DNA of 64,000 nt from CADEFX01 sp963806735 (GTDB lineage: Bacteria; Pseudomonadota; Alphaproteobacteria; Rhizobiales; Hyphomicrobiaceae). Under the pieces are notes generated by a model that saw only the letters and a program-made list of their open reading frames with translations, was not told the origin of the DNA and did not search any database. Every line of letters starts with the position of its first letter. The first letter of the stretch is position 1. The DNA is taken from the NCBI GenBank assembly GCA_963806735.1, contig CAWEBE010000039.1:1-64000 (forward strand), read 5' to 3'. This document shows positions 16,183 through 24,582 of this stretch, in pieces. A program made the position numbers and the translations under genes.

Positions 16183-17097
16183 ATGACACATACTGGTCCC
16201 GCCCCCGCAGTTGCCACACGAACCTCCAGCTTCGTCGATTGGGGAGCCGTCCTGGCCGGGGCATTCCTCGCGGCGGCACTCTCCTTTGTCCTGCTGACCT
16301 TCGGCACCGCCATCGGACTGTCTGCCACCTCGCCCTGGCCAGGTTCAGGGATGTCGGCCAAGGTGCTCGCCAGTCTGGCTGTGTTTTGGGTCATGGCGCA
16401 GCAGATCGGCGCCTTCATGGTTGGCGGCTATGTGGCGGGCCGCATGCGGTCCCGATGGCATGAGGTCAATCAAGATGAGGTCGAGTTCCGGGACGGCCTG
16501 CATGGCGGCCTGGTATGGGCCGTCGGCATTGTGATTGGAGCGGCGATGCTCTTGGCGACCGCCGGTGCAGTCGCGCGGACGGGTGCCGAGGTAGCCGGCA
16601 AGGCCGTCTCGTCGGTTGCAAGTTCCGCCAATCCGATGGACCTGACCATCGACACCCTGTTGCGGCCAATGACTGTGGCCCAAGCCAGCACAGCCGGCGC
16701 AAGCACGCCCAGCGCCGGTGCCCCCGGCACGGCTTCCCGTCCGGTAGCGTCAAACATGGACAGTGGTGAGGTGCGAGCGGAGATCTCGCGCATCCTGGCA
16801 AGATCGACCGCGGCCGGTGAGATGTCAGCGCCAGATCGGGCCTATCTGGCCCAGCTCGTGGCCCAGCGTGCCGGCATATCGCAGCAGGAGGCCGAAAAGC
16901 GTGTTGCCGACGCCGTCACGGCCGCGCGCGAAGCCGCCGACAAGGCCAGGCGCGGCGCCGTCCTGACCGGGTTTGTCACGGCGGCCAGCCTCATCATCTC
17001 GCTGGCAGCGGCGTGGTGGGCGGGCCTGAAGGGCGGCAACCATCGTGACAATTCGATTCCCGCCCGGTTCAATTTTGTGGTCCCCCGGCGGAGTTGA
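16183..17097 (+). CDS. Multi-pass membrane protein, function unknown
   Basis: 304 residues. There are hydrophobic segments at about 23-45, 60-88, 107-127 and 265-285. Between the third and fourth is a long Ala/Ser/Thr region and a charged helical stretch (EVRAEISRILARS, YLAQLVAQRAGISQQEAEKRV) resembling a SHOCT-like or coiled segment. AGGAG at 16172-16176 precedes ATG 16183. Similar proteins occur in Bradyrhizobium stress clusters to my knowledge, without assigned function. Flanked on both sides by micro-peptide genes. Confidence 0.68.
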   Translation: MTHTGPAPAVATRTSSFVDWGAVLAGAFLAAALSFVLLTFGTAIGLSATSPWPGSGMSAKVLASLAVFWVMAQQIGAFMVGGYVAGRMRSRWHEVNQDEVEFRDGLHGGLVWAVGIVIGAAMLLATAGAVARTGAEVAGKAVSSVASSANPMDLTIDTLLRPMTVAQASTAGASTPSAGAPGTASRPVASNMDSGEVRAEISRILARSTAAGEMSAPDRAYLAQLVAQRAGISQQEAEKRVADAVTAAREAADKARRGAVLTGFVTAASLIISLAAAWWAGLKGGNHRDNSIPARFNFVVPRRS

Positions 17098-17101
17098 ACC
17101 C

Positions 17102-17185
17102 ATGTTGCGCGATATCATTCTGTGGCTGGCCGGTGTGCCCATCGTCGTCATCATCCTCCTGCATCTGTTCGGCTTCCTCAGCTAA
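17102..17185 (+). CDS. 27-residue membrane micro-peptide
   Basis: Encodes MLRDIILWLAGVPIVVIILL then HLFGFLS, one hydrophobic helix. ATG 17102 lies 4 nt after the previous stop with GGAG 12 nt upstream, and its stop codon abuts the next reading frame. Too short for standard gene callers. The tight spacing argues that it is translated. Confidence 0.62.
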   Translation: MLRDIILWLAGVPIVVIILLHLFGFLS

Positions 17186-17242
17186 TTGAACCACAAGGCA
17201 GGACAGCAAGCGCCTTCACCTGACGCTTCCTGTCGATGCGCC

Positions 17243-17680
17243 ATGGCACGAGGCAACACCGGTCCTCTTTTGTCGCCACTGCGTTTGCTGTTCGGCGCCA
17301 GCCGACGCGCCGATGGTCTGTTCGTGCGCGCCATGGGCAAGATTGAACTGAGCCCCCGGCAGTTCATGGTCTTGCAGGCCGTGGCGGCCGCGGACGGCCT
17401 GAGCCAGGTCGGCATCATGGCTGCAACCGGGCTCGACCGCGCCAGCACGGCCGATTTCGTGCGTCGTCTGGTGGCCAAGGGCTGGCTGCGGCGCAGACGG
17501 ACAAGGCGCGACGCCCGCCTCTACGCGGTGCGGCTGACATCGCAGGGCCACGAGGTCGTGGCGTTGGGGGAGACCGCAGCGCGCAAGGTGGATGGCGAAC
17601 TGATGCGCGGCATCGCGCTCACGCAAAAAACGCCGGTCCTAGACGCGCTCAGGCTGATGGCGCAACAAGGTGTGGCTTAG
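17243..17680 (+). CDS. MarR-family transcriptional regulator
   Basis: 145 residues. A winged helix-turn-helix regulator: ELSPRQFMVLQAVAAADGLS, then helix-turn-helix MAATGLDRASTADFVRRLVAKGWL and the wing RRRRTRRDARLYAVRLTSQG. This is the MarR order. ATG 17243 is preferred, but a TTG at 17186 directly after the micro-peptide would add 19 residues. As the last gene of the run it may regulate the unit or respond to a ligand; no cognate operator is evident. Confidence 0.82.
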   Translation: MARGNTGPLLSPLRLLFGASRRADGLFVRAMGKIELSPRQFMVLQAVAAADGLSQVGIMAATGLDRASTADFVRRLVAKGWLRRRRTRRDARLYAVRLTSQGHEVVALGETAARKVDGELMRGIALTQKTPVLDALRLMAQQGVA

Positions 17681-18118
17681 TCGTGCGCCGTATCGAACCG
17701 GCGGGATGCCCCTAACGCTCGGGCCCGCCGGTCTGGCAAGATCAACTGTCCCGGCTAGCCAGGCCAACCGACAGTACAGGGACGACGAAGCCTTACCGCC
17801 GGACGGGGTCGCGTGGGCTGGATGTCGGTGTGGCATGCCACACCGCCCGTCGAGAAGATCATCCCACGCGGCTCAGCGCTTCGCCCACAATTGGCCCGAT
17901 GCTTCCACAGGCAATGGCCAAGTTTGGATTGGCTCGAGAGCTCTATCGATCAGGCGCGTTCTTCATCCAGCTCACCTGCGACCAGAGCGAGATGATGAGC
18001 CCCGCGACCGCCGTTAACCCTGCACTAAAGTGCACTACAAGTGACCCTCGTTCGAGGCCTCTTTTCTTGGCAGCCCGCGGTGCGTGCTAGGGCCAACGTG
18101 GCTTTCCACCCCGCTGCA
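17681..18118. other. Intergenic, no supported gene
   Basis: About 440 bases between the MarR gene and the L,D-transpeptidase. Frames here have no ribosome-binding site and odd composition. Confidence 0.5.
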
Positions 18119-18143
18119 GGAACCTCGCATTGTTCTTCGAGTT
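18119..18143 (+). promoter_or_regulatory. EcfG-type promoter
   Basis: GGAAC (18119-18123), 16 nt, AGTT (18140-18143), 46 nt before ATG 18190. Confidence 0.45.
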
Positions 18144-18189
18144 CTCAGTGATCCTGGTCTCTCATCCGAGAGAAGCCCAAGTGCGCTCA

Positions 18190-19017
18190 ATGTCAAAGGT
18201 CCTTGCGCTCAGCTGCTTGATACTTCTCGCGACCCAGGATTCCGGCATGGCGCAGGGATGGCCGTCGTGGGCAGACAACATCTTTGGAGAAGGCCGTCCA
18301 CGTTACGAGCGATCGCCGTTCTGGCAGCAGCCACCACGCAACCCTCCGCGCGAGGAGCCACAACGGCCACGCCTCGAGATCAACGACCCATCTGATGGAG
18401 GGGCGCGGCCAGATATTGTCGCGCTGCCGCCACCCATCGTCGCATTTCCGCACGAGTTACCCGTCAATTCGATCGTCATCGACACGGGTGGACGCAAGCT
18501 CTACTACGTGCTCGCCAATAGTCAGGCCTACGCCTATGCCATCTCCGTCGGCCGTGAGGGCTTCAATTGGACCGGAACCGAAACGGTCAGTCGCAAGCAG
18601 GCTTGGCCCGATTGGTATCCACCCGCCGAGATGCGAGAACGAGACCCGAAGCTTCCAGAAAAGATGAGCGGCGGTATTAAAGATCCATTGGGGGCAATGG
18701 CACTCTATCTCGGCAAGACACTTTACCGCATTCACGGCACCAACGACCCCAGATCCATCGGACAGGCAGCATCCTCTGGCTGCTTTCGGATGCTCAATTC
18801 AGCGGTCTTGCATCTGGCCTCAATTACCCAGATCGGCACTCCTGTCAGCGTTGTCGAGGTGTTACCTCGCCGTCAGGACGTCAGCCGTGCCTCTGAAGCG
18901 CCTCGACGGGTGGAAGAACCAAGCCGACCAGCAGCCAGCGGCATAACAACACGCCCCGCACCTAACTCATTCCGCGACTATTACTCACTGCGCGAAAGTA
19001 CACTCCAGGGTCGATGA
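18190..19017 (+). CDS. L,D-transpeptidase (YkuD)
   Basis: 275 residues. Signal peptide (MSKVLALSCLILLATQDSGM), a Pro/Arg-rich linker, then a YkuD catalytic domain: IVIDTGGRKLYYV start, RIHGTN with the conserved His, and SSGCFRM with the nucleophile Cys. Such enzymes form 3-3 cross-links or attach proteins to peptidoglycan in the periplasm. After the domain there is a Pro/Arg-rich tail ending FRDYYSLRESTLQGR, shared in form with the protein at 757-1374. ATG 18190 begins the signal peptide; an upstream TTG at 18130 is less likely. Confidence 0.87.
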   Translation: MSKVLALSCLILLATQDSGMAQGWPSWADNIFGEGRPRYERSPFWQQPPRNPPREEPQRPRLEINDPSDGGARPDIVALPPPIVAFPHELPVNSIVIDTGGRKLYYVLANSQAYAYAISVGREGFNWTGTETVSRKQAWPDWYPPAEMRERDPKLPEKMSGGIKDPLGAMALYLGKTLYRIHGTNDPRSIGQAASSGCFRMLNSAVLHLASITQIGTPVSVVEVLPRRQDVSRASEAPRRVEEPSRPAASGITTRPAPNSFRDYYSLRESTLQGR

Positions 19018-19045
19018 CTGCGAACCGGTAGTCACGGGAACTGGA

Positions 19046-19354
19046 GTTGATCGTGCTGCCGCGGATGCCATCGCCTACCTCAAGGCGATCCAGTCGGTCG
19101 CCGAGACCGTGGACAGCAAGTCCTCCGTCGGCATCAGAGCCCTCATCGACCACCAGCTCAAGGCCGCTGCTGCCGCCCTCGGCGTCTCGACCGAGGTTGC
19201 CGCCAAGACCATTGCCGCCCCGCAGCAGGCACTCGATTTCGGCGACGGCAAGTACGTTTGGAAGCCCTGGCGCGACGTGGCCCCATCCCACCAGGACGTT
19301 CATGACAGGGGGGCTGAAGCAGGTGCTGCAGGAACGGCTCGCGGGCAACGGTAG
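19046..19354 (+). pseudogene. Remnant of an unidentified gene
   Basis: An open frame with protein-like composition (DAIAYLKAIQSVAETVDSKS, IDHQLKAAAAALGVSTEVAA, DFGDGKYVWKPWRDV) but no start codon with a ribosome-binding site and an abrupt end. I do not recognise the family. A frame overlapping it that runs into the DUF892 gene is an artefact. Confidence 0.35.
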
Positions 19355-19530
19355 CGACCCCGTGATTGGCCTGCAGACCTCCTTCGACGGCGGCAAGACC
19401 CACACCCTGCTCCCTCTATCACCTCGCCGCTGCGCCAAAAACCCGAGACGCTTCCTTGCTGGTCAGCTCGATGACAGCCACCTCGCAGGAAGAGGCCGCT
19501 CACTGTTTCGGGGCGCTCATTCAACTCGGC

Positions 19531-19555
19531 GGAACTGGCGTTGCGGCGCGGTGTT
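19531..19555 (+). promoter_or_regulatory. EcfG-type promoter of DUF892 gene
   Basis: GGAAC (19531-19535), 16 nt, TGTT (19552-19555), 31 nt before ATG 19587. Confidence 0.5.
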
Positions 19556-19586
19556 ATCGCGGAACCCCTTCGCCTGGAGAACCGCC

Positions 19587-20093
19587 ATGGGACTGTTCAG
19601 CAAAGACATCAAAACAATGGACGACCTCTTCCTGCACACCCTGCAGGACATCTACTACGCCGAGAACAAAATTGTGAAATCCCTGCCCAGCATGATTGAG
19701 ACGGCCCATGATGCCCAACTCAAGCAAGGTCTGCAGGCGCATCTCAAGGAGACGAAGGGTCACGTCCAGCGGCTGGAGCAGGTGTTCCAAATGTTAGGTC
19801 AGAAACCTACCTCCACGAGCTGCCCTGCCATCGATGGCATCATCGAGGAGGCCGAAGAGGTGACGGGGGAAGTGGAAGATAAGGATGTCCTCGACGCCGC
19901 CGTCATCGCTGCCGGTCAGGCCGTCGAGCATTACGAGATCACCCGCTACGGATCGCTCATTGCCTGGGCCAAGCGCCTCGGCCGCGGTGACGCTGCCCGC
20001 GTTCTCGAACAGACGCTGAAGGAGGAGAAGGCTGCCGACAAGAAACTGACCACCATTGCCGAAACCAAAGTGAACCTGAAAGCAGCCAGCTAG
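19587..20093 (+). CDS. YciE/YciF ferritin-like protein (DUF892), copy 1
   Basis: 168 residues. Four-helix ferritin-like fold typical of DUF892: DLFLHTLQDIYYAENKIVKS (helix A with the E/D and AEN motif), HLKETKGHVQRLEQVF, AAVIAAGQAVEHYEITRYGS (AVEHYE metal-ligand motif) and EQTLKEEKAADKKLTTIAE. It resembles E. coli YciF, induced by osmotic and other stress, and is probably a di-metal protein in the cytoplasm. GGAG at 19576-19579 supports ATG 19587. Paralogues at 28846, 48332 and 52728. Confidence 0.9.
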   Translation: MGLFSKDIKTMDDLFLHTLQDIYYAENKIVKSLPSMIETAHDAQLKQGLQAHLKETKGHVQRLEQVFQMLGQKPTSTSCPAIDGIIEEAEEVTGEVEDKDVLDAAVIAAGQAVEHYEITRYGSLIAWAKRLGRGDAARVLEQTLKEEKAADKKLTTIAETKVNLKAAS

Positions 20094-20368
20094 CAGTCGT
20101 CGCACGGGATGCAGCTTCGCGGTCAGTGCCTGTGCGGCATGGCCGGTACACCGTGGATGTGCCGCCCTAGCCTGGATGACCCGGCAACGAAGCTCACCGG
20201 GGCGGTGTTGGCTTGGCAGAGCCGGTTAGATCCCGTGCCCGGCCCGAGCGCTCGTTGGTAGGAATCTTTGCTCCGATCCGGAACGACTGCGCCGGGTTGC
20301 CATTTACGGCCATGGAACGAGCATCCCGGCATAGCGCCGGGTGCACAATCTTCAAATGGAGCTCCGAT

Positions 20369-20653
20369 ATGCCTCGCAAATACTTCCTGATCCTTACCGT
20401 CGCCCTCGCGCTTGGAAGCACGAGCCTTGCGATAGCCCAGACCTCGCCACCGACCACGGACAAGAGCGCGCCGGTTGCAGGGGCCAACAGTTTCACCGAG
20501 GACCAGGCGAAGGACCGCATGGAAAAGGCCGGCTTCACCCAGGTCACCGGCCTACGCAAGGATGACCAGGGAGTGTGGCGCGCTTCCGCCAAACAGGGCG
20601 ACAAGCAGGTCAACGTCTCGCTGGATTTTCGCGGCAACGTCGTCAGCCAATAA
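20369..20653 (+). CDS. PepSY-like small secreted protein, copy 2
   Basis: 94 residues: signal peptide (MPRKYFLILTVALALGSTSLAIA) followed by ANSFTEDQAKDRMEKAGF, LRKDDQGVWRASA and QVNVSLDFRGNVVSQ, the order of a short PepSY-type domain (helix with xDAxxxxxxAGF, then two strands). Probably periplasmic. GGAG eight nt before ATG 20369. Its stop is 10 nt before the 17M-like gene. The same two-gene cassette occurs at 29475-30355, and a broken third copy of this gene is at 11906-12195. Confidence 0.8.
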   Translation: MPRKYFLILTVALALGSTSLAIAQTSPPTTDKSAPVAGANSFTEDQAKDRMEKAGFTQVTGLRKDDQGVWRASAKQGDKQVNVSLDFRGNVVSQ

Positions 20654-20663
20654 GGTACCCCCG

Positions 20664-21248
20664 ATGACACGTACAGTATCCAAGCTCTACGACAGTTACA
20701 GCCAGGCGCAACGCGCCGTCGAAGCACTCGAGCAAGCCGGCTTCTCATCCTCAGAGGTGAGCCTCATCAGCCGCTACAGGGATGACAACACTCTGGCGGA
20801 CGATGCTTCGGGCACGACCACCGGCGCGACCGCTGGTGCCGTTGTGGGCGGCGGCGCAGGACTGCTAGCGGCCCTGGGGGTCATTGCGATCCCCGGTATT
20901 GGACCACTGGTCGCGGCAGGCGTCCTTGCGACCACCCTCGTTGGCGCCGCTGGTGGGTCGGTGGTCGGCGGGCTGATAGGGGCTCTTACCGATTACGGAG
21001 TCAGCGAGGAGGACGCCCACGTCTACTCGGAGGCCGTGCGCCGCGGAAGTTCACTCGTGACGGTTCGAACAGATGACGATCGCTCGGCTAAGGCGGACGC
21101 AATCCTCAATGCCCACACTCCCGTTGATGTCGGTCAACGTCGGCAAGCCTATATGAAGAGCGGCTGGTCGAAGTATGACCCGGCCTCCAAGGGTTATACG
21201 GCCGAGGAAATTCGCAAGGAACGCGAGCGCTACTTACGCGGCTCGTGA
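20664..21248 (+). CDS. General stress protein 17M-like with glycine-zipper core
   Basis: 194 residues. The N-terminal ~45 residues (KLYDSYSQAQRAVEALEQAG, then VSLISRYRDD) match the domain of B. subtilis general stress protein 17M. The middle (about 55-115) is a long Gly/Ala-rich hydrophobic segment (GAVVGGGAGLLAALGVIAIP, GVLATTLVGAAGGSVVGGLI), probably two membrane hairpins. The C-terminal part (YGVSEEDAHVYSEAVRRGSS) is a second soluble domain that closes near YDPASKGYTAEEIRKERERY. Paralogue at 29475-30053. Function unknown beyond stress association. Confidence 0.82.
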   Translation: MTRTVSKLYDSYSQAQRAVEALEQAGFSSSEVSLISRYRDDNTLADDASGTTTGATAGAVVGGGAGLLAALGVIAIPGIGPLVAAGVLATTLVGAAGGSVVGGLIGALTDYGVSEEDAHVYSEAVRRGSSLVTVRTDDDRSAKADAILNAHTPVDVGQRRQAYMKSGWSKYDPASKGYTAEEIRKERERYLRGS

Positions 21249-21652
21249 AACCGGCAAAAGGGTGGTTGGTGGGACGCCACCCTTTTCATCACCAATAGCG
21301 GAGCGCGTACGCTTCTCTCGGCGACGTCAGTCTCGGAACCGCTGTTGCACCGTTTACGCGCGCGTGCGACGCCTTCCGCCCAATTCGTCGAAAAGCTGTC
21401 GTGGCGTCTATCGCTCGTCGTCATTGCCGGCGTGGTCGCTTTGATTTTCGTTTGTGATGTCGACCTGGAATATCTAGCCATGCTGGTCTCCCAGAGATGG
21501 CTCGAAAGAACAGGGCGTGAGCGTTTCCGGTTCCGCGTGTGCATACCGGCTTCTCCCTTTCGCCGGCGCGAAGCACTCGTTACGTGACGGCACGCTTCAA
21601 AGCCGATGAACCGCGCGTTTTAGGTCCGCCTGGGCTTGCCGAACTGGAGCAG
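21249..21652. other. Intergenic, no supported gene
   Basis: A + strand frame at 21345-21587 holds a hydrophobic stretch but lacks a ribosome-binding site and family resemblance. Otherwise nothing. Confidence 0.45.
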
Positions 21653-21677
21653 GGAACATTGAGCCTGTTGCAAAGTT
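21653..21677 (+). promoter_or_regulatory. EcfG-type promoter
   Basis: GGAAC (21653-21657), 16 nt, AGTT (21674-21677), 31 nt before the GTG start at 21709. Confidence 0.45.
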
Positions 21678-21708
21678 TGACCTGTGCGCCACTCTGGGAC
21701 GATGTATC

Positions 21709-22410
21709 GTGAAGATCGCGCTGAGCCTGATAGTAGCTCTTCTCCTTTCGACCCCCCTGCTTGCTCAAGAGCACGGAGCATGGATCGACTACCGCAACGA
21801 ACGGTTCGGTTTCGGCTTGCGGTATCCGGCAGAGGTTTTTGAGGTCGATGGCCGTTCTGAAGCTGGTGACGGACAGAGCTTCACATCCAAGGGTGGGGCG
21901 GCACGTCTGCTGGTTGGGACCTTGCAGAATGCTGACGGTCATACACCGAGCACCTATCTCCAGTACATTGCTCGGCATTCCTATGGCGGGTTCACCGTGG
22001 GCTATCGCCGGCTGGACAGCTCTTGGTTCGTACTGTCGGGTGAAAACACCGACCAGATTTTCTACGAGAAAGTCATATTCAGCTGCAACGATCGCTTCAT
22101 CACGAGCTTTGCCATGCTGTATCCAATCGCGCAGCGCGCCATCTTTGACCCAGTCATAGAGCGCATGGAAGATTCCTTCCGCGCCGGCGCCAAATGCCCG
22201 CGCCAGACACCGGCTCGCGCCGTCGAGGAAGGGGCATCTCACCCTCGTAGGCCGCCCGATCGGACCCGGCAGAGCGATCGCCTGCAGGCACCGCGATCGG
22301 AGATGGCCGACCGTATTGCACGCGCGCGTGGCAGAGACGTTCTCGTCATCCTTCGCCGGACGACTCCGCCGTACGATCGCCAAATCGTTCGTGGCTATGC
22401 TGCACGGTGA
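21709..22410 (+). CDS. Secreted protein, paralogue of the gene at 1376
   Basis: 233 residues from a GTG start; signal peptide MKIALSLIVALLLSTPLLAQ. Its first ~165 residues parallel the protein at 1376-1876: YRNERFGFGLRYPAEVF, LLVGTLQNADGHTPSTY, RHSYGGFTVGY, WFVLSGENTDQIFYEKVIFS, DPVIERMEDSF. It has an extra ~65-residue Arg-rich tail (MADRIARARGRDVLVILRR) absent from the paralogue, perhaps read-through beyond an ancestral stop. Function unknown. Confidence 0.75.
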   Translation: MKIALSLIVALLLSTPLLAQEHGAWIDYRNERFGFGLRYPAEVFEVDGRSEAGDGQSFTSKGGAARLLVGTLQNADGHTPSTYLQYIARHSYGGFTVGYRRLDSSWFVLSGENTDQIFYEKVIFSCNDRFITSFAMLYPIAQRAIFDPVIERMEDSFRAGAKCPRQTPARAVEEGASHPRRPPDRTRQSDRLQAPRSEMADRIARARGRDVLVILRRTTPPYDRQIVRGYAAR

Positions 22411-22642
22411 ATTGAGCCAGTAGCGCGCGATCGGGCGGGCTTCATCGCACATGGGAACCCAAGCAGTCTATGGAACCCAAAAGTTCCAAACCTGACGGTG
22501 CCCGCGCGAGCTCCTCAAGCGCACTGCCGGTAATTTCACGCTGCTCCTCAGGAGCGTCGGCGCGGTTGCGGCATTTTCTGCCGTGCTTGGCCACAGCTCC
22601 ATCGGGTCAAGCAGACAGCTGCCCTTGATCTGAGGTGCCGAC

Positions 22643-23065
22643 ATGGGCCTGGTTCTCTGTGTCTATACCGATCGTGAAGCCGGTGACGATCTCGACGGCT
22701 TTCAGGTGGGCAGCTATAGCGACTTCGGGGCGTGGCGCGACTTCATCGCCGTCGAGCTGGAAGGGGGACGGTGGGGCAGCAGGTTTCCCACTCTCATGAT
22801 GCATTCGGATTGCGATGGGGAGTGGTCGCCAGAGGATTGCATCGCTCTCAAGCGTGAATTGGCGGCAATCCGCGGCGAGATGGCCAGTTTGCCCGCCGTG
22901 CCGTTCCATTCGACCTGGCAACAGCAGGTTGCCGACGAGTTCGGGCTTCGACAACAAAGCGCTCTCGACTGCTTCATCAACGTTGATGGTGAGACCCTCG
23001 TCGACGCCATCGAGCGCTTGGCTGAGCTGGCGATGCGACTGGGGAGGCCGATTACCTTCGCCTGA
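22643..23065 (+). CDS. Imm70-like protein
   Basis: 140 residues, soluble, no signal peptide. The sequence MGLVLCVYTD, GFQVGSYSDFGAWRDFI, GSRFPTLMMHSDCDGEWSPE and CIALKRELAAI follows the pattern I associate with immunity protein 70 of polymorphic toxin systems: opening strand, GSYSDF, FPTLxxHSDCDGEW. No toxin gene is next to it, so it could be an orphan immunity gene. A gene of the DUF6745 type follows 53 nt later. The family assignment is from memory and moderate. Confidence 0.6.
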   Translation: MGLVLCVYTDREAGDDLDGFQVGSYSDFGAWRDFIAVELEGGRWGSRFPTLMMHSDCDGEWSPEDCIALKRELAAIRGEMASLPAVPFHSTWQQQVADEFGLRQQSALDCFINVDGETLVDAIERLAELAMRLGRPITFA

Positions 23066-23118
23066 GAGGTGCTCTGTGGTGGTTGCTTGCATCGATCCCT
23101 GGCGCGAGAGAAGCCCAC

Positions 23119-24081
23119 ATGGCCACGATTAGTCCCGAGGCGCAGGCCCTGATCAATCGCCTCCGCGCCGTCGATCTCGCACGGCCGAAGCTGGACTTTG
23201 AGGCTGTCGAGAACGCGTTCAACCGTCACCTGGCGGCACTGTGCCTGCCGGCGCGCCCAGTCCGCTTCATGCCGGACGTATCGAGCGCATATCGGCACAT
23301 GATCGACCTAGCCGACGCCGCCAGCCGGCTCGATGCAACGCGAGCCGCGCGGGAGGCTGCCCGCTCGACGTGGTTCAATCGCGAACTGGCCGCTCGCAAC
23401 GCCGCACATGGTCTCGCTCTTCATATCTCGCGGAGCACCTGTACGGACGATGCCTACTTCGAAGCCCAGAGCCTCGCCAATGGGACCGCGGCCGACGCCG
23501 CTGGCGAGGCAGGTGAGCGTCTGGATGGCGCGCGGGCGGCCTGCCGCGAGGTGGCGCTGGAAGCCTCGCGGGTTCTCGCCCTCGTGAGCGCCAAATGGGC
23601 CGCCAGCGAGGTCATCTGGGAAGCTGCTGGAAAAAGGACCGACGACGACATCTGGTCAGCGGCTTACCACACGGCTGTCGATGATCTGGGCGCCCTCAGT
23701 GCTGCTGTACATGCTTGTGAAGAGCGCAATGCCCTTTCCGCTTTCACGCATCCGGCCCAACAGCAGCTGCTCGACATCTGGTTGCCGATGCTCGAAGCGT
23801 TCGAGGCGGGATTGCTTTGCTATTGGGTCATGTCTCCGGAGGTGGTCTGGGTTTCGCGCCCGTTGTTGTCGATCGTCGATGGCAACTTGCATCGTGAGGA
23901 CGGCGCAGCAGTGGAATGGGCAACCGGCGAGCGGTATTGGTTCTGGCGTGGTACCCGCGTCCCGCAATGGGTGATCGAGGACCCATCGCGCATCACGCCG
24001 GTGGTGATCCGCGATGAGACCAACGAGAACGTTCGGCGTTGCATGATCGAACGCCTTGGCAACGAGCGCTCACGTCCATAA
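23119..24081 (+). CDS. DUF6745-type protein, shortened C terminus
   Basis: 320 residues, soluble. The N-terminal two thirds are helical with Ala/Arg-rich repeats. The C-terminal part has the DUF6745 hallmarks: LLSIVDGNLHREDGAAVEWA, YWFWRGTRVPQWVIEDP, SRITPVVIRDETNENVRRCM, IERLG. In the families I recall, sequence continues well beyond the RRxMxERxG motif, whereas this frame stops a few residues later, so the C terminus may be lost. Function unknown; sometimes next to toxin-immunity or repeat proteins. Confidence 0.6.
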   Translation: MATISPEAQALINRLRAVDLARPKLDFEAVENAFNRHLAALCLPARPVRFMPDVSSAYRHMIDLADAASRLDATRAAREAARSTWFNRELAARNAAHGLALHISRSTCTDDAYFEAQSLANGTAADAAGEAGERLDGARAACREVALEASRVLALVSAKWAASEVIWEAAGKRTDDDIWSAAYHTAVDDLGALSAAVHACEERNALSAFTHPAQQQLLDIWLPMLEAFEAGLLCYWVMSPEVVWVSRPLLSIVDGNLHREDGAAVEWATGERYWFWRGTRVPQWVIEDPSRITPVVIRDETNENVRRCMIERLGNERSRP

Positions 24082-24352
24082 TGAGGGAGCCGATCTGGCG
24101 AGCTCTGGCACGCAGGCGTTGGCGACCACGATCCATTCGCATCGCACGAACTCCCCGTTCGCCGAGCCGTCGCAAGAAAATCAATGAGTTCACGCCCAGC
24201 TTGCGAAGCAAACTTTTAAATTACAGGGTCAAGCTGACTAGGCCGCGTAGAGGTACTCCGGCCCCTTCTATGGATGAGCCGAAAAGCGGTTCGGAATTTT
24301 TGGCAGTCGAATCAATGTTCGGTATAGGTGGTTGCGGCCCCCCGCAACCACC
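24082..24352. other. Intergenic with a perfect hairpin
   Basis: No gene supported. At 24327-24352 there is a perfect 11-bp inverted repeat GGTGGTTGCGG / CCGCAACCACC with a CCCC loop, without an adjacent T-run, lying just beyond the stop of the minus-strand ABC-permease fragment. It may be a terminator or a mobile-element relic. Confidence 0.5.
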
Positions 24353-24366
24353 GAGAACCGCCTAGG

Positions 24367-24582
24367 TCATCGCCAGCGAACCAAAGCCCGCTCCAGCCTG
24401 TTCATGAGGAGGGTCACGGAAAGCCCCAATACTGCTAACAGCAGAATGATGGCCATGACACCGTCCGTGCTGAATGTCGCTTGCAGATAGGCACTTGACT
24501 GCCCAAGACCGTGCTCAGCGGCGATGATTTCAGCGGCGAGGACTCCTAGGAGTGCGAAGACAAGCCCAATCCTGCGATCCAT
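24367..24582 (-). pseudogene. C-terminal piece of ABC transporter permease
   Basis: 71 codons matching the very end of NitT/TauT/SsuC-type permeases: EHGLGQSSAYLQATFSTDGV, a hydrophobic helix and LLMNRLERALVRWR. The remaining membrane helices are absent and no ATP-binding or substrate-binding partner lies nearby, so this is a remnant of a deleted transport operon. Confidence 0.7.

Noticed and set aside
19047..19586. N-terminal extension of DUF892 copy 1 to 348 residues
   Set aside because: The extension is Ser/Arg/Pro-rich and unlike DUF892; a ribosome-binding site and EcfG promoter define the start at 19587.
20269..20300. EcfG promoter for the PepSY-like gene at 20369
   Set aside because: GGAAC is present but the expected position gives CATT rather than a GTT-type -10. 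The copies at 12.2 and 30.4 kb show GCTT, also a poor match.
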